64,000 nucleotides of DNA. Origin: Marinoscillum sp965229915 (GTDB lineage: Bacteria > Bacteroidota > Bacteroidia > Cytophagales > Cyclobacteriaceae). The DNA lies in NCBI RefSeq assembly GCF_965229915.1, contig NZ_CBDDJZ010000001.1, positions 3,844,001-3,908,000 on the forward strand, read 5' to 3'. The notes beneath the pieces were generated by a model, which worked only from the letters and a program-made list of their open reading frames with translations, was not told where the DNA came from and did not search any database. The translations under genes and the position numbers were made by a program. Of this stretch, positions 15,826 through 25,025 are shown one piece after another; within the stretch, counting starts at the first letter, position 1; every line of letters begins with the position of its first letter.

Positions 15826-17232
15826 ATGCATGTAGAAACATGGGAAAAATGCCTCCTGTTCATCAAGGAGCGCATTCCTGCTCAGAGTTTTTCAACCTGG
15901 TTTGAGCCTATTCAACCTGTGAAACTTCACAACGAAGTGTTAACGATACAGGTGCCGAGCCAATTTTTTTATGAATGGTTGGAGGAAAACTACGTGCATT
16001 TACTTAAGCAGGCTATAAAGTCTCAAATAGGTGAAAATGGCAGATTGGAATATTCTGTTGTGGTTGACAGAGGTGATGACACTGTACAACCCACTACGGT
16101 TAATGTTTCGGGTGGTAGCAATAGCCACAACAAGAATCGGGTGAATGGCTATGATGCCTATAAAAATCCTGATTTTTATCAGGAGCTTAAGAATAATTCT
16201 AACCTGAATTCTTCTTACCGTTTCGAAAATTTCATAGAAGGTGATTGTAATAGATTGGCACGTTCGGCTGGTTTTGCAGTTGCTCAAAAACCAGGGATTA
16301 CCTCCTTCAATCCATTGATGTTTTACGGTGGTGTAGGACTCGGCAAAACACACCTGGTCCAAGCGATCGGGAATGAGATTATTTCTACAGATAAGACCAA
16401 AAAGATCATTTATGTAGCTTCGGAGAAATTTACCAATCAATTCATTGAGGCACTTAGAAATAACAACCTCCAGGATTTTATCAACTACTATAAAGAAGTA
16501 GATGTATTGATTTTGGATGATGTACAGTTCCTCCGAGAGAAGGAGAAGACTCAAGAAATCTTCTTCCACATCTTCAATCACTTGCACCAGGGAGGCAAAC
16601 AGATCATCATGACCTCTGACTGTGCTCCAAAAGACTTGAAAGGTTTGCAGGAACGACTGGTTTCACGATTCAAATGGGGATTGACTGCTGATCTGCAGGC
16701 TCCTGATTTTGAGACCAGAATGGCTATCATCCAGACCAAAATGCAAGCCGATGGAATCAGCATACCAGATGAGGTGATCGAATACATTGCCTATACAGTG
16801 GATACCAATATCCGCGAGCTCGAAGGGGTGGTTATCTCATTGATAGCTCATGCATCGCTCGCTAAATCTCAAATTGATCTGGAGCTGGCTAAGCAGATTC
16901 TGAAGAATATTGTTACTGATATTGATTCGGAAGTGGGTATAGACTATATTCAGAAGACAGTCTCTGATTACTTCAAAGTAAATCAGGATGATTTAAAGGC
17001 AAAGACCAGAAAGAAGGAAATTGTCATTGCTCGTCAGGTAGCTATGTACTTCTCAAAAGACTACACCAATCACAGTTTGAAATCGATTGGTTATCACTTC
17101 GGAGGTAGAGATCACTCTACCGTGATTCACGCGGTACAGTCCGTCAATGACATGATTGATACCAATGCAAAATTTAGATTTGCCATTGACGAACTGAAGA
17201 AAAAGTTAAAAATCCGTACGGCGGTTGCTTAA
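15826..17232 (+). CDS. dnaA: Chromosomal replication initiator protein DnaA
   Basis: A 468-residue DnaA with all four domains. Domain I is at residues 1-80 (WEKCLLFIKERIPAQSFSTWFEP), then a polar linker rich in Asn/Ser. The AAA+ domain has Walker A GGVGLGKTH (about 168-176) and Walker B LILDDVQF (about 228-235). The C-terminal DNA-binding domain has the signature GGRDHSTVIHAV. It binds DnaA boxes and melts the origin. It is not followed by dnaN or recF, as in many Bacteroidota; its end overlaps the convergent htrA-like gene by 4 bp. The start is supported by alignment with the usual DnaA N-terminus. Confidence 0.97.
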   Translation: MHVETWEKCLLFIKERIPAQSFSTWFEPIQPVKLHNEVLTIQVPSQFFYEWLEENYVHLLKQAIKSQIGENGRLEYSVVVDRGDDTVQPTTVNVSGGSNSHNKNRVNGYDAYKNPDFYQELKNNSNLNSSYRFENFIEGDCNRLARSAGFAVAQKPGITSFNPLMFYGGVGLGKTHLVQAIGNEIISTDKTKKIIYVASEKFTNQFIEALRNNNLQDFINYYKEVDVLILDDVQFLREKEKTQEIFFHIFNHLHQGGKQIIMTSDCAPKDLKGLQERLVSRFKWGLTADLQAPDFETRMAIIQTKMQADGISIPDEVIEYIAYTVDTNIRELEGVVISLIAHASLAKSQIDLELAKQILKNIVTDIDSEVGIDYIQKTVSDYFKVNQDDLKAKTRKKEIVIARQVAMYFSKDYTNHSLKSIGYHFGGRDHSTVIHAVQSVNDMIDTNAKFRFAIDELKKKLKIRTAVA

Positions 17233-18692
17233 AATCGGTACGGATAGTAGACTTTTCTCCCACGCTTGTCTATCCCTGCTATAATGACTCGTCCTTGAAT
17301 ACGCTCGAGAATGTCCGCAAATTCTTTTGGTGATTCAATGGGAGTGTTGTTAATATTGGTGACGATGAAGCCCTCGGGTATACCGAGTTCTGCGAACGGT
17401 CCGGTTCGTTTGTAATCAACCACTTTGATGCCGTTTCGAATGCCCAAAAGGTCACGCTCTACTTTAGATACCGCCTCAAATCGAGCTCCGAGCCACTCGG
17501 AAGAGTAAATGGCCCGTTTGATGATTCCTGTGCCACCTTCTCTGTTCGTTAGTGTCAGTTTCTTCTGAATCGTTTTGCCATCACGTTCCACGGCCAAGTT
17601 GAGTTCGTCTCCAGGATAGAGGTTACCAATGTACTCTTCCAGATATGCCTTACTATCGATTGGTTTACCATTGATGGTGCGTATCACGTCTCCTTTTTCC
17701 AGATTACTCTTAGCCGCTGCACCATCTCGCTGCACATTGGCTACTATAACACCTGACAGGTTCTGGAGCTCCATTTTATCCGCTAACTCACTATTGATGT
17801 CAATGAACTCAGCTCCGGTAAAGGCTTTCTGTACCTCCCCATAGCGCTTGATGTCTTCATAGACTTTTTTCACAATGTTGGATGGCACCGCAAATCCATA
17901 ACCGGCATACGTGCCAGTTCTAGAGAGAATCGCCGTATTGATGCCAACCAGCTTACCTTCCGTGTTTACAAGAGCACCGCCACTGTTTCCCGGGTTGATT
18001 GCAGCATCTGTCTGAATGAAGGACTCAATGGGAAATTTGTCTTTCAGAATGTTGATATTCCTTCCTTTGGCGCTGACTATACCTGCCGTTACGGTGGAGG
18101 TCAGGTTAAACGGGTTACCCACAGCTAGTACCCATTCGCCCACATTGACAGACTCTGAGTTGCCAAATGCAATCGGGGGTAATCCACTTACATTGACTTT
18201 GATGACCGCCAGGTCAGTACTAGGATCTGTACCAATTAATTCTGCGTCATAAGTTCGTTTTCCGTGTACAACCTGAATTCTGTCGGCATTGTCAATCACG
18301 TGGTTATTGGTGACTATGTATCCGTCTTCGGACAAAATAACACCTGATCCGCTACCGATTTGTTGTGAATTGCGTGGTTCGAAAAACCAATCCAACCAGC
18401 TGCCGGTCCTATACTCATATTCACTAAGAGTCTGAATGAATACCACACTCGACTGACTCCTGTTGGATGCCAATACAAAATCTTCACTAGCTGATAAATC
18501 CGGGAGGGTTCTCTTGGTGAGCTGGGGTGTGAATCCAGGTATCTCTGGATGTTCATTATTAATTGCTACCAACTCACTATCGGTCTCTGGAACCAATTTT
18601 TCACGCTGGATTAATTGTACAGTAAAATAGCTGGCAATTAGTGCTGAAAACAGGCTGGTGCCGAATATTAGTAATAAGGCTGATCTTTTCAT
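17229..18692 (-). CDS. Do/HtrA-family periplasmic serine protease (DegP/DegQ-like)
   Basis: A 487-residue protein with an N-terminal signal or anchor (about residues 5-27), a trypsin-like domain and two PDZ domains. The catalytic triad is visible: His131 in TNNHVID, Asp160 in STDLAVIKV and Ser237 in NPGNSGGAL. PDZ1 is at about 290-380 (LSGVIVANVQRDGAAAKSNL), and PDZ2 at the C-terminus. It degrades or refolds damaged envelope proteins, and is often induced by envelope stress. The stop overlaps that of dnaA on the opposite strand, so the two transcripts must be terminated inside each other's genes. Confidence 0.93.
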   Translation of the reverse strand: MKRSALLLIFGTSLFSALIASYFTVQLIQREKLVPETDSELVAINNEHPEIPGFTPQLTKRTLPDLSASEDFVLASNRSQSSVVFIQTLSEYEYRTGSWLDWFFEPRNSQQIGSGSGVILSEDGYIVTNNHVIDNADRIQVVHGKRTYDAELIGTDPSTDLAVIKVNVSGLPPIAFGNSESVNVGEWVLAVGNPFNLTSTVTAGIVSAKGRNINILKDKFPIESFIQTDAAINPGNSGGALVNTEGKLVGINTAILSRTGTYAGYGFAVPSNIVKKVYEDIKRYGEVQKAFTGAEFIDINSELADKMELQNLSGVIVANVQRDGAAAKSNLEKGDVIRTINGKPIDSKAYLEEYIGNLYPGDELNLAVERDGKTIQKKLTLTNREGGTGIIKRAIYSSEWLGARFEAVSKVERDLLGIRNGIKVVDYKRTGPFAELGIPEGFIVTNINNTPIESPKEFADILERIQGRVIIAGIDKRGRKVYYPYRF

Positions 18693-18857
18693 AAGTTAAT
18701 CTTCATTGGAATAAATGAAATTCACCATCTTATTATATGTGAAACAAGGAAAAATGTTATGTTAAATAGTGTAAAAAATTAAACCTCAAATACCAATTTG
18801 GGTTTGTTAGGAATTAGAGGTGTCATTTCGTTATTTTGAGCCCACACAAAAACGTTT

Positions 18858-20354
18858 ATGGGATTTAGGTCAGTTCTAAGTAAACCGTTCGCAGCTTACA
18901 TCAACAAGCAAACTCAAAAGTGGGCAGCTGATGCAAGTGGCTACCAACAGAAGGTATTTCAAGACATTGTTTCCAAAGCTTCTACTACCAGTTTTGGAAT
19001 AGATCACGGTTTCGCTGACATTAAAACTTACGAGGATTTCAAAAGGCAGGTACCCATTAGGGATTATGAGGAGTTATCTCCTTACGTAAAAAAAATCTTA
19101 AACGGTGAATCAGATGTGCTTTGGCCAGGTAAACCGGCCTATTTTGCCAAAACATCTGGTACTACCAGCGGTACTAAATACATTCCTATTACAAAGGAGT
19201 CCATACCTAATCACATCAATAGCGCACGCAATGCACTGTTAGCCTATGTGCATGAAACGGGGAAGGCTAAATTTTTAGATGGGAAGCTCATCTTTTTGTC
19301 AGGTGCACCAACACTCGATCAGAAGGCAGGAGTCCATACCGGAAGATTATCCGGAATAGTTAATCATCATGTGCCGGGGTATTTGCGGACCAACCAAATG
19401 CCCAGTTACGAGACCAATTGTATTGAAGATTGGGAGAGGAAGGTGGACACCATTGTAGAAGAAACTTACAATCAGGATATGACACTCATCTCAGGCATTC
19501 CTCCCTGGGTGCAGATGTATTTTGATCGACTGGAAGAAAAGACGGGCAAGCCAATAAAAGATATATTCCCGAATTTCGACATGTTCGTTTATGGAGGGGT
19601 CAATTTCGAGCCATATAGAGCCAAGTTGTTCGAGACCATCGGCAAGACCATCCCTTCCATTGAAACATACCCGGCATCTGAAGGCTTCATCGCCTATCAG
19701 GATTCTCAGATCGAGCCTGGTCTGCTGCTCCTTGCCAACAGTGGAATCTTTTTTGAGTTTATTCCTGCAGATGAATATTTCAATGAAAACCCTACGCGAC
19801 TCACTATCGATGAGGTGGAGCTTGGAGTGAATTATGCTCTGATCATTAATAGTAACGCCGGGCTTTGGGGGTATTCTATTGGAGATACTGTCAAGTTCAT
19901 CAGCAAAGATCCCTACCGCTTGCTGGTTTCAGGCAGGATCAAACACTTTATCTCCGCTTTCGGAGAGCATGTGATCGGAGAAGAAGTGGAAAAAGCCATG
20001 AAAGCAACCTGTGAGAAGTTTCCGGAGACAGAACTGGTAGAATTCACTGTAGCACCGAATGTCACTCCAAAAGAAGGGTTGCCACTTCATGAATGGTACG
20101 TGTCCTTTGCTTCCGAGCCTACAGATATTGCGGCTTTTGAAAAAGAATTAGATTTGCAGCTTCGTGAGCGCAATACCTATTACGATGATTTGATTAGCGG
20201 GTCGATTTTGAGGCCTCTGGAAATCATCAAACTCCGCAAAGATGCTTTCATAGAGTACATGAGATCCATTGGCAAACTAGGAGGACAGAATAAAGTTCCC
20301 CGACTGTCAAACGACCGGAAAATCGCCGATGAGATCATTCAATTCAAATTATGA
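18858..20354 (+). CDS. GH3-family protein (acyl-adenylate-forming enzyme-like)
   Basis: A 498-residue member of the bacterial branch of the GH3 (auxin-responsive) family, a clade of the ANL adenylating superfamily. The ATP-binding P-loop-like segment is FAKTSGTTSGTKYIPIT (about residues 96-112). Later segments include MFVYGGVNFEPYRAKLFE, ETYPASEGFIAYQ and the hinge region near RLLVSGRIKHFISAFGEHV. Plant relatives conjugate amino acids to jasmonate or auxin; the bacterial substrate is unknown. It lies 27 bp before dxr on the same strand and may share its transcript. No fused acyltransferase domain is present. Confidence 0.88.
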   Translation: MGFRSVLSKPFAAYINKQTQKWAADASGYQQKVFQDIVSKASTTSFGIDHGFADIKTYEDFKRQVPIRDYEELSPYVKKILNGESDVLWPGKPAYFAKTSGTTSGTKYIPITKESIPNHINSARNALLAYVHETGKAKFLDGKLIFLSGAPTLDQKAGVHTGRLSGIVNHHVPGYLRTNQMPSYETNCIEDWERKVDTIVEETYNQDMTLISGIPPWVQMYFDRLEEKTGKPIKDIFPNFDMFVYGGVNFEPYRAKLFETIGKTIPSIETYPASEGFIAYQDSQIEPGLLLLANSGIFFEFIPADEYFNENPTRLTIDEVELGVNYALIINSNAGLWGYSIGDTVKFISKDPYRLLVSGRIKHFISAFGEHVIGEEVEKAMKATCEKFPETELVEFTVAPNVTPKEGLPLHEWYVSFASEPTDIAAFEKELDLQLRERNTYYDDLISGSILRPLEIIKLRKDAFIEYMRSIGKLGGQNKVPRLSNDRKIADEIIQFKL

Positions 20355-20381
20355 CAACAACCCAAATACGTTAAATAGTTA

Positions 20382-21539
20382 ATGGAGAAGATCAAGAATA
20401 TTGCTATTCTGGGATCCACAGGTTCCATTGGTACACAGACACTGGAAGTAGTCGATCGGCACCCGGATCGTTTCGGTGTGGAGGTTCTGACTGCCCAAAA
20501 CAACTGGGAACTTCTAGTGCAGCAAGCCATCAAGTACCAGCCCAATACGGTGGTCATAGTCAATGAAGATCACTACGACAAAGTATTTAATGCCTTGGAT
20601 AGTCATGATATCAAAGTCTACGCTGGTGAGAACGCTTTGAGTCACGTGGTGCAAATGGAGGAAGTGGACATGGTTTTAACAGCACTGGTTGGATATTCGG
20701 GCTTATTACCAACAGTGAAAGCGATAGAGTGCGGCAAGGACATTGCTCTGGCTAATAAAGAAACGCTGGTGGTTGCTGGAGAATTAATTACTTCATTAGC
20801 CGCGGAGCACAAGTCGAATATTCTTCCGGTTGATTCTGAGCATTCGGCCATTTTTCAGTGCATCGTTGGGGAATACGCCAATCCCATTGAGAAGCTAATT
20901 TTGACGGCTTCCGGAGGGCCGTTTCGAGGAAAGAAACGAGACGATCTGCTGAAAATCACCAAGGAACAGGCACTCAAACATCCCAACTGGGACATGGGGG
21001 CGAAGATTACCATCGATTCTGCTACGTTGATGAACAAGGGGCTGGAGGTGATAGAAGCTAAGTGGCTTTTTGGTACCGATCAGGATCAAATAGAAGTGGT
21101 CGTTCACCCACAAAGCATCATACATAGCATGGTGCAGTTTGAGGACGGGTCTATAAAAGCGCAACTCGGATTACCGGATATGCGTTTGCCTATTCAGTAT
21201 GCAATGACGTTTCCTGAACGATTCAAAGCAGATTATCCAAGATTTGATTTTGCTCAGTATCCCCAGCTGACATTTGAAAAGCCTGATACTGAGACATTTC
21301 GTAACTTGCAGCTCGCTTATGATGCCCTCGGCAAAGGAGGCAACCATCCATGCATACTCAATGCAGCGAATGAAATAGCCGTAAGTGAATTTTTAAAGGA
21401 TAAGATTGGTTTTCTTGAAATATCAGACGTGATTGCAGACTGTTTGGCAAAGGTCTCTTATGTACAAGAACCAAGCCTGGAGGATTTTATTAGTACAGAT
21501 AAAGAAACACGAATTAAAGCAATAGAATTAATAAAGTAG
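20382..21539 (+). CDS. dxr: 1-deoxy-D-xylulose 5-phosphate reductoisomerase
   Basis: A 385-residue enzyme of the MEP isoprenoid pathway, converting DXP to MEP with NADPH. The Rossmann loop GSTGSIGTQTLEVV is at the N-terminus. The catalytic region has LANKETLVVAGE, DSEHSAIFQ, and the flexible loop TASGGPFRG. The acidic metal ligands lie in DSEHSA and in the later ATLMNKGLEVIEA segment. Length is normal. The TAG stop is immediately followed by the ATG of rseP, so the two are translationally coupled. Confidence 0.97.
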   Translation: MEKIKNIAILGSTGSIGTQTLEVVDRHPDRFGVEVLTAQNNWELLVQQAIKYQPNTVVIVNEDHYDKVFNALDSHDIKVYAGENALSHVVQMEEVDMVLTALVGYSGLLPTVKAIECGKDIALANKETLVVAGELITSLAAEHKSNILPVDSEHSAIFQCIVGEYANPIEKLILTASGGPFRGKKRDDLLKITKEQALKHPNWDMGAKITIDSATLMNKGLEVIEAKWLFGTDQDQIEVVVHPQSIIHSMVQFEDGSIKAQLGLPDMRLPIQYAMTFPERFKADYPRFDFAQYPQLTFEKPDTETFRNLQLAYDALGKGGNHPCILNAANEIAVSEFLKDKIGFLEISDVIADCLAKVSYVQEPSLEDFISTDKETRIKAIELIK

Positions 21540-22856
21540 ATGGAAGGATTGATCATGACAGCCCAGTTATTGCTGGGATTATCCATTTTGGTTGGGCTTC
21601 ACGAGTTGGGGCATTTGTTGGCAGCCAAAGCCTTTGGCATGAGAGTGGAGAAGTATTCTATTGGTTTTCCACCCAAAATATGGGGTAAGCAAATAGGGGA
21701 AACCGAATATTCTATTGGAGCTATTCCTCTGGGAGGATTTGTGAAAATTACCGGGATGATTGATGAGTCACTTGACACCAAAACGTTGAGTGCTGAGCCA
21801 GAACCTTGGGAGTTCAGAGCCAAACCAGCGTGGCAGCGACTGATTGTGATGCTTGGTGGGATCATCGTCAATGTGATCACCGGAGTAATCATTTTCATCT
21901 TGTTGGTTTATGCTAGAGGTGAAAACTATATCTCCAAAGAAGAGCTCAACAAGCACGGAATTGTTGCTTACGACTTGGCTCAGCAGCTGGGATTGCGAAC
22001 TGGCGACAAAATGATCAACATCAGCGGGAAGGATTTTGAGAAATATAGTGACCTGAGAAGTCCAGATGTACTTTTAAGTACCAATGGATACTACACGGTA
22101 GAGCGTAATGGCGAGCTGATTAAAATCCCTATTCCAAATGATCTGATTGATAAATTCTCAGACAAGAATGTAGAGTTTTTCGACTTTAGATATCCATTTG
22201 TGATCGGCAAGGTAACCGAGGGGAGCAATGCTGAAAAAGGAGGACTGAAAGATGGAGATAGAATCATGGCCGTCAATGGAAATGAGATTTCTTACTTCGA
22301 CCAGTTTAGCAGCATGCTGGATACGCTAGCCGGAGCTACAGTAGATGCACTAGTCTTGCGTGAAGGTGATCAGGTCAATCTGAATTTGAAAGTGGCTGAG
22401 GATGGCACCCTTGGTTTTCGGGCGGCTTTGGATCAGGAGCGATTGAATTATTCGCATAGGGATTTTACACTTGGCGAAGCAATGGTAGATGGTACTGCAC
22501 AGGCCTTTAATGTGGTTTTTTACAATATAAAAGCCTTCGGTAAGATGTTTTCAGGTGATGTGTCACCATCCAAGTCATTGTCTGGACCAATCGGTATTGC
22601 CCAGTTTTTTGGTGGACAGTGGGACTGGGCCAATTTCTGGAGAATAACTGGACTGCTATCAATGGTGCTGGCATTTATGAATTTGTTGCCTATCCCGGCA
22701 CTTGATGGAGGTCACGTTATGTTCCTGACCTGGGAGATAGTGACTGGCAGAAAGCCTAGTGACAAGTTCTTGGAGAATGCTCAGAAAGTAGGGATGGTGT
22801 TGCTGTTAGGTCTGATGACCTATGCCATCTTCAACGACGTATACAAGCTATTCTAA
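21540..22856 (+). CDS. rseP: RIP metalloprotease RseP (site-2 protease family)
   Basis: A 438-residue inner-membrane zinc protease. The HELGH motif is at residues 21-25 in the first membrane helix, a PDZ domain lies at about 200-290 (VIGKVTEGSNAEKGGLKDGD), and the second metal-site motif NLLPIPALDGGH is near residue 378. Site-2 proteases cut membrane-spanning anti-sigma factors and remnant signal peptides. An anti-sigma factor with one membrane helix (48967-49590) is encoded in the same window, but a substrate relationship is only a possibility. Zero-base spacing to dxr, a common pairing in bacteria. Confidence 0.96.
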   Translation: MEGLIMTAQLLLGLSILVGLHELGHLLAAKAFGMRVEKYSIGFPPKIWGKQIGETEYSIGAIPLGGFVKITGMIDESLDTKTLSAEPEPWEFRAKPAWQRLIVMLGGIIVNVITGVIIFILLVYARGENYISKEELNKHGIVAYDLAQQLGLRTGDKMINISGKDFEKYSDLRSPDVLLSTNGYYTVERNGELIKIPIPNDLIDKFSDKNVEFFDFRYPFVIGKVTEGSNAEKGGLKDGDRIMAVNGNEISYFDQFSSMLDTLAGATVDALVLREGDQVNLNLKVAEDGTLGFRAALDQERLNYSHRDFTLGEAMVDGTAQAFNVVFYNIKAFGKMFSGDVSPSKSLSGPIGIAQFFGGQWDWANFWRITGLLSMVLAFMNLLPIPALDGGHVMFLTWEIVTGRKPSDKFLENAQKVGMVLLLGLMTYAIFNDVYKLF

Positions 22857-22876
22857 TGATATCTTGGAGGAAGTCA

Positions 22877-24856
22877 TTAGTTGTCTTCCTCCTCTTCTAA
22901 TTCCTTCTGGTAGCCTTCGCGGTAGATTTCAAACTCTACTCTCCTGTTGATTGCCTTGGCCTCTTCAGAATCCTCAGTAATAATCGGCCGGGTGCTGCCA
23001 TAACCTTCCCAACTCACACGATTTGGTGCTACTCCGGCAAAATCAACAAAGTAATCTCTAATGTTCTTCGCACGTTCTTTTGAGAGTTGCAAGTTGAAAT
23101 CACTAGATCCATACGAATCTGTATGTCCAGAAATCTTCAATTTGAAATCCGGATTATCGTACAGGAAGTTTACCACCTTGTTCAAGTCAGCATACATTTC
23201 TTTTTTGAGTGAAGATTTTCCATTGTCAAACTCGATGGATTCAAACTTGACCCGGCTAGCCAGTGGCTCGGTCACTTTTTTGAGCTCTTTAGGTCCATTG
23301 AGGAAGAAGGCATCTTCAATCCTAAAAAAGTCATCACCTTGGATTACCAGGAGGTAATTGCGCTCATTGATCAGGTCAAACTCAAAGCTGCCATCATCTT
23401 TGAGGTATTTGGGAGCTACTTCTATACCTTCATCCAAATCGATAATGGACACAATTCCTTTGAAAGGCTTTCCTGTGAGCGAGTCAGTGAGTGAGCCTGT
23501 CACACGAGTAGTAGCTAATGGCTGAGCAGACATTGGGAGCGGAAATGAATAAATGTCTTGCTTGTTCAAATCTCTGGAAATAGATCGGGCGTAGAATAGC
23601 AGTTCAGATTTGTTGTCGATCGTAAAGTAGTATTCACTTCCTTTTCCATTTACCAACGGACCAATATTGACAGGTTCAGACCAATAACCCTCCACAAGAT
23701 GTGATTTGTAGATGTCGTATTCACCAAAGTTGTACAGTTGTCCATTCGAACCGAAATACAAGACGTCATACACTGGATGGTAAAAAGGACTCACGTCATT
23801 GTTTCGTGTATTGATCACAGGTCCCATGTTCTGAGCTCGTTGCCAGTTGCCATTTTTATCCTTGTAGGTAAAATAAATGTCCGATAGCCCGAATCCACCG
23901 AGCCGGTCAGAGGCAAAGTAGAGTGTGTCCTCCGTGTGGGACAGAGATGGGTGAGAGTCCCAGCTTAGGCTATTGACGTTAGTCCCCAGGTTTTTTAGGT
24001 CTCCCCAGGTACTATCTGCAGACAGCCTGGCTGAGAACAAGTCACAGTCACCAAAGCAATCAGAGCAATCGCATCTGGAGAAGTAGATGGTTTGCCCATC
24101 TCTGGTCAAAACTGCTGAGCCTTCCTTGTATCGGGAGTTTAGCTGCTCCAGCTCCCTGGCCATGGTCCAGTTTCCATAATCATCCTTAATGCTGAAAAAC
24201 AGATCTTCATTGAAGGTTCTTCTGATAGACATATCTACCTCATTCCGCTGAGAGGTGAAAATGAGCACATTGTTTTGCACGTTCAGAGAGGGCGCGTAAT
24301 CTGCCTTGTTGCTATTGATTTCTTTTCCCATATTGAGGAGGACACCACGTGGAGGGCGCAGCGTATCAATCAACTTGCGGTATTCGACCAGCTCATAGTA
24401 GTAATCCAGTGGCACGTAGAGATCTGCTTCTTGTTGATTGAGCGAATCATAGTATAGTTCGATTTCCTGAATGTTGATTCCGGTATAATGATGCCTCAGC
24501 ACGAGTCTATATAAATGCTTAGCTTCCACCGGGTCCCCAAAGAGTTCGGTCAGTTTGGCAAGTCTCCAAATTAGTCTTGTGTCTTTGTAGAAGTTTTGAA
24601 TGCCAAAATTGGCTACATACTGTTTCAGTTTATCATACAGCTCCTCCCAGTCCCGGGATTGCTCCAGTTTCTGAATTTGTTTGAGCTTATCTGCATCGTA
24701 GTAGTCGGCCTTCTTGTTGATATTCTGAAAGTCATAAATATTCAGAATGATGTTTTCCGGCAGGGAGTCAGTATTGATTTTTTGGGTGACAATTCGCTGT
24801 GCAGTCAGAGGCTGCAGTAGGAGGATGGTATATACGATGGTGAAAAATATTCGCAT
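22877..24856 (-). CDS. PD40 propeller / OmpA-domain envelope protein (PorE-like architecture)
   Basis: A 659-residue exported protein with a signal peptide ending near LTAQ (residue 19). Domains in order: helical TPR-like repeats (about 45-150); a PD40/WD40-like propeller (about 190-430) with TRDGQTIYFSRCDCSDCFGDCD, TLYFASDRLGGFGLSDIYF and VLYFGSNGQLYNFGEYDIY; a carboxypeptidase-regulatory-like domain (about 445-530); and an OmpA peptidoglycan-binding domain (about 540-650) with SGHTDSYGSSDFNLQLSKER. This order matches PorE of the T9SS and several Bacteroidota paralogues. PorE is a lipoprotein; this protein has no lipobox, so identity with PorE is uncertain. The propeller has an unusual Cys cluster. 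Confidence 0.8.
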   Translation of the reverse strand: MRIFFTIVYTILLLQPLTAQRIVTQKINTDSLPENIILNIYDFQNINKKADYYDADKLKQIQKLEQSRDWEELYDKLKQYVANFGIQNFYKDTRLIWRLAKLTELFGDPVEAKHLYRLVLRHHYTGINIQEIELYYDSLNQQEADLYVPLDYYYELVEYRKLIDTLRPPRGVLLNMGKEINSNKADYAPSLNVQNNVLIFTSQRNEVDMSIRRTFNEDLFFSIKDDYGNWTMARELEQLNSRYKEGSAVLTRDGQTIYFSRCDCSDCFGDCDLFSARLSADSTWGDLKNLGTNVNSLSWDSHPSLSHTEDTLYFASDRLGGFGLSDIYFTYKDKNGNWQRAQNMGPVINTRNNDVSPFYHPVYDVLYFGSNGQLYNFGEYDIYKSHLVEGYWSEPVNIGPLVNGKGSEYYFTIDNKSELLFYARSISRDLNKQDIYSFPLPMSAQPLATTRVTGSLTDSLTGKPFKGIVSIIDLDEGIEVAPKYLKDDGSFEFDLINERNYLLVIQGDDFFRIEDAFFLNGPKELKKVTEPLASRVKFESIEFDNGKSSLKKEMYADLNKVVNFLYDNPDFKLKISGHTDSYGSSDFNLQLSKERAKNIRDYFVDFAGVAPNRVSWEGYGSTRPIITEDSEEAKAINRRVEFEIYREGYQKELEEEEDN

Positions 24857-24926
24857 TTAGGCTTAGATCATCAAACATGCCGAATCGGCAGTTTTCAATA
24901 AATCTGGTTAAAGATAATACCATTTA

Positions 24927-24958
24927 TGGCACAGTCGCTAATTTGGCACAGGGATTGA
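24927..24958 (+). promoter_or_regulatory. Direct repeat TGGCACAG upstream of lon (possible regulatory element)
   Basis: TGGCACAG occurs at 24927-24934 and again at 24944-24951, 17 bp apart, about 75-100 bp before the lon start. The second copy continues TGGCACAGGGATTGA, which matches a sigma-54 promoter (TGGCAC-N5-TTGC) except for one base of the -12 GC. The function is unproven. Confidence 0.25.
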
Positions 24959-25025
24959 CCATTATATGTTCATTCTTTTGTAAGTTGAATCAAGTGGCTA
25001 ATTCTGCCATAATGACACGATATAT

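Noticed and set aside
22866..22892. Hairpin GGAGGAAG/CTTCCTCC between rseP and the PD40/OmpA gene
   Set aside because: Long loop, no T-run on either strand, and it covers the Glu-rich C-terminal codons of the PD40/OmpA gene; not convincing as a terminator.
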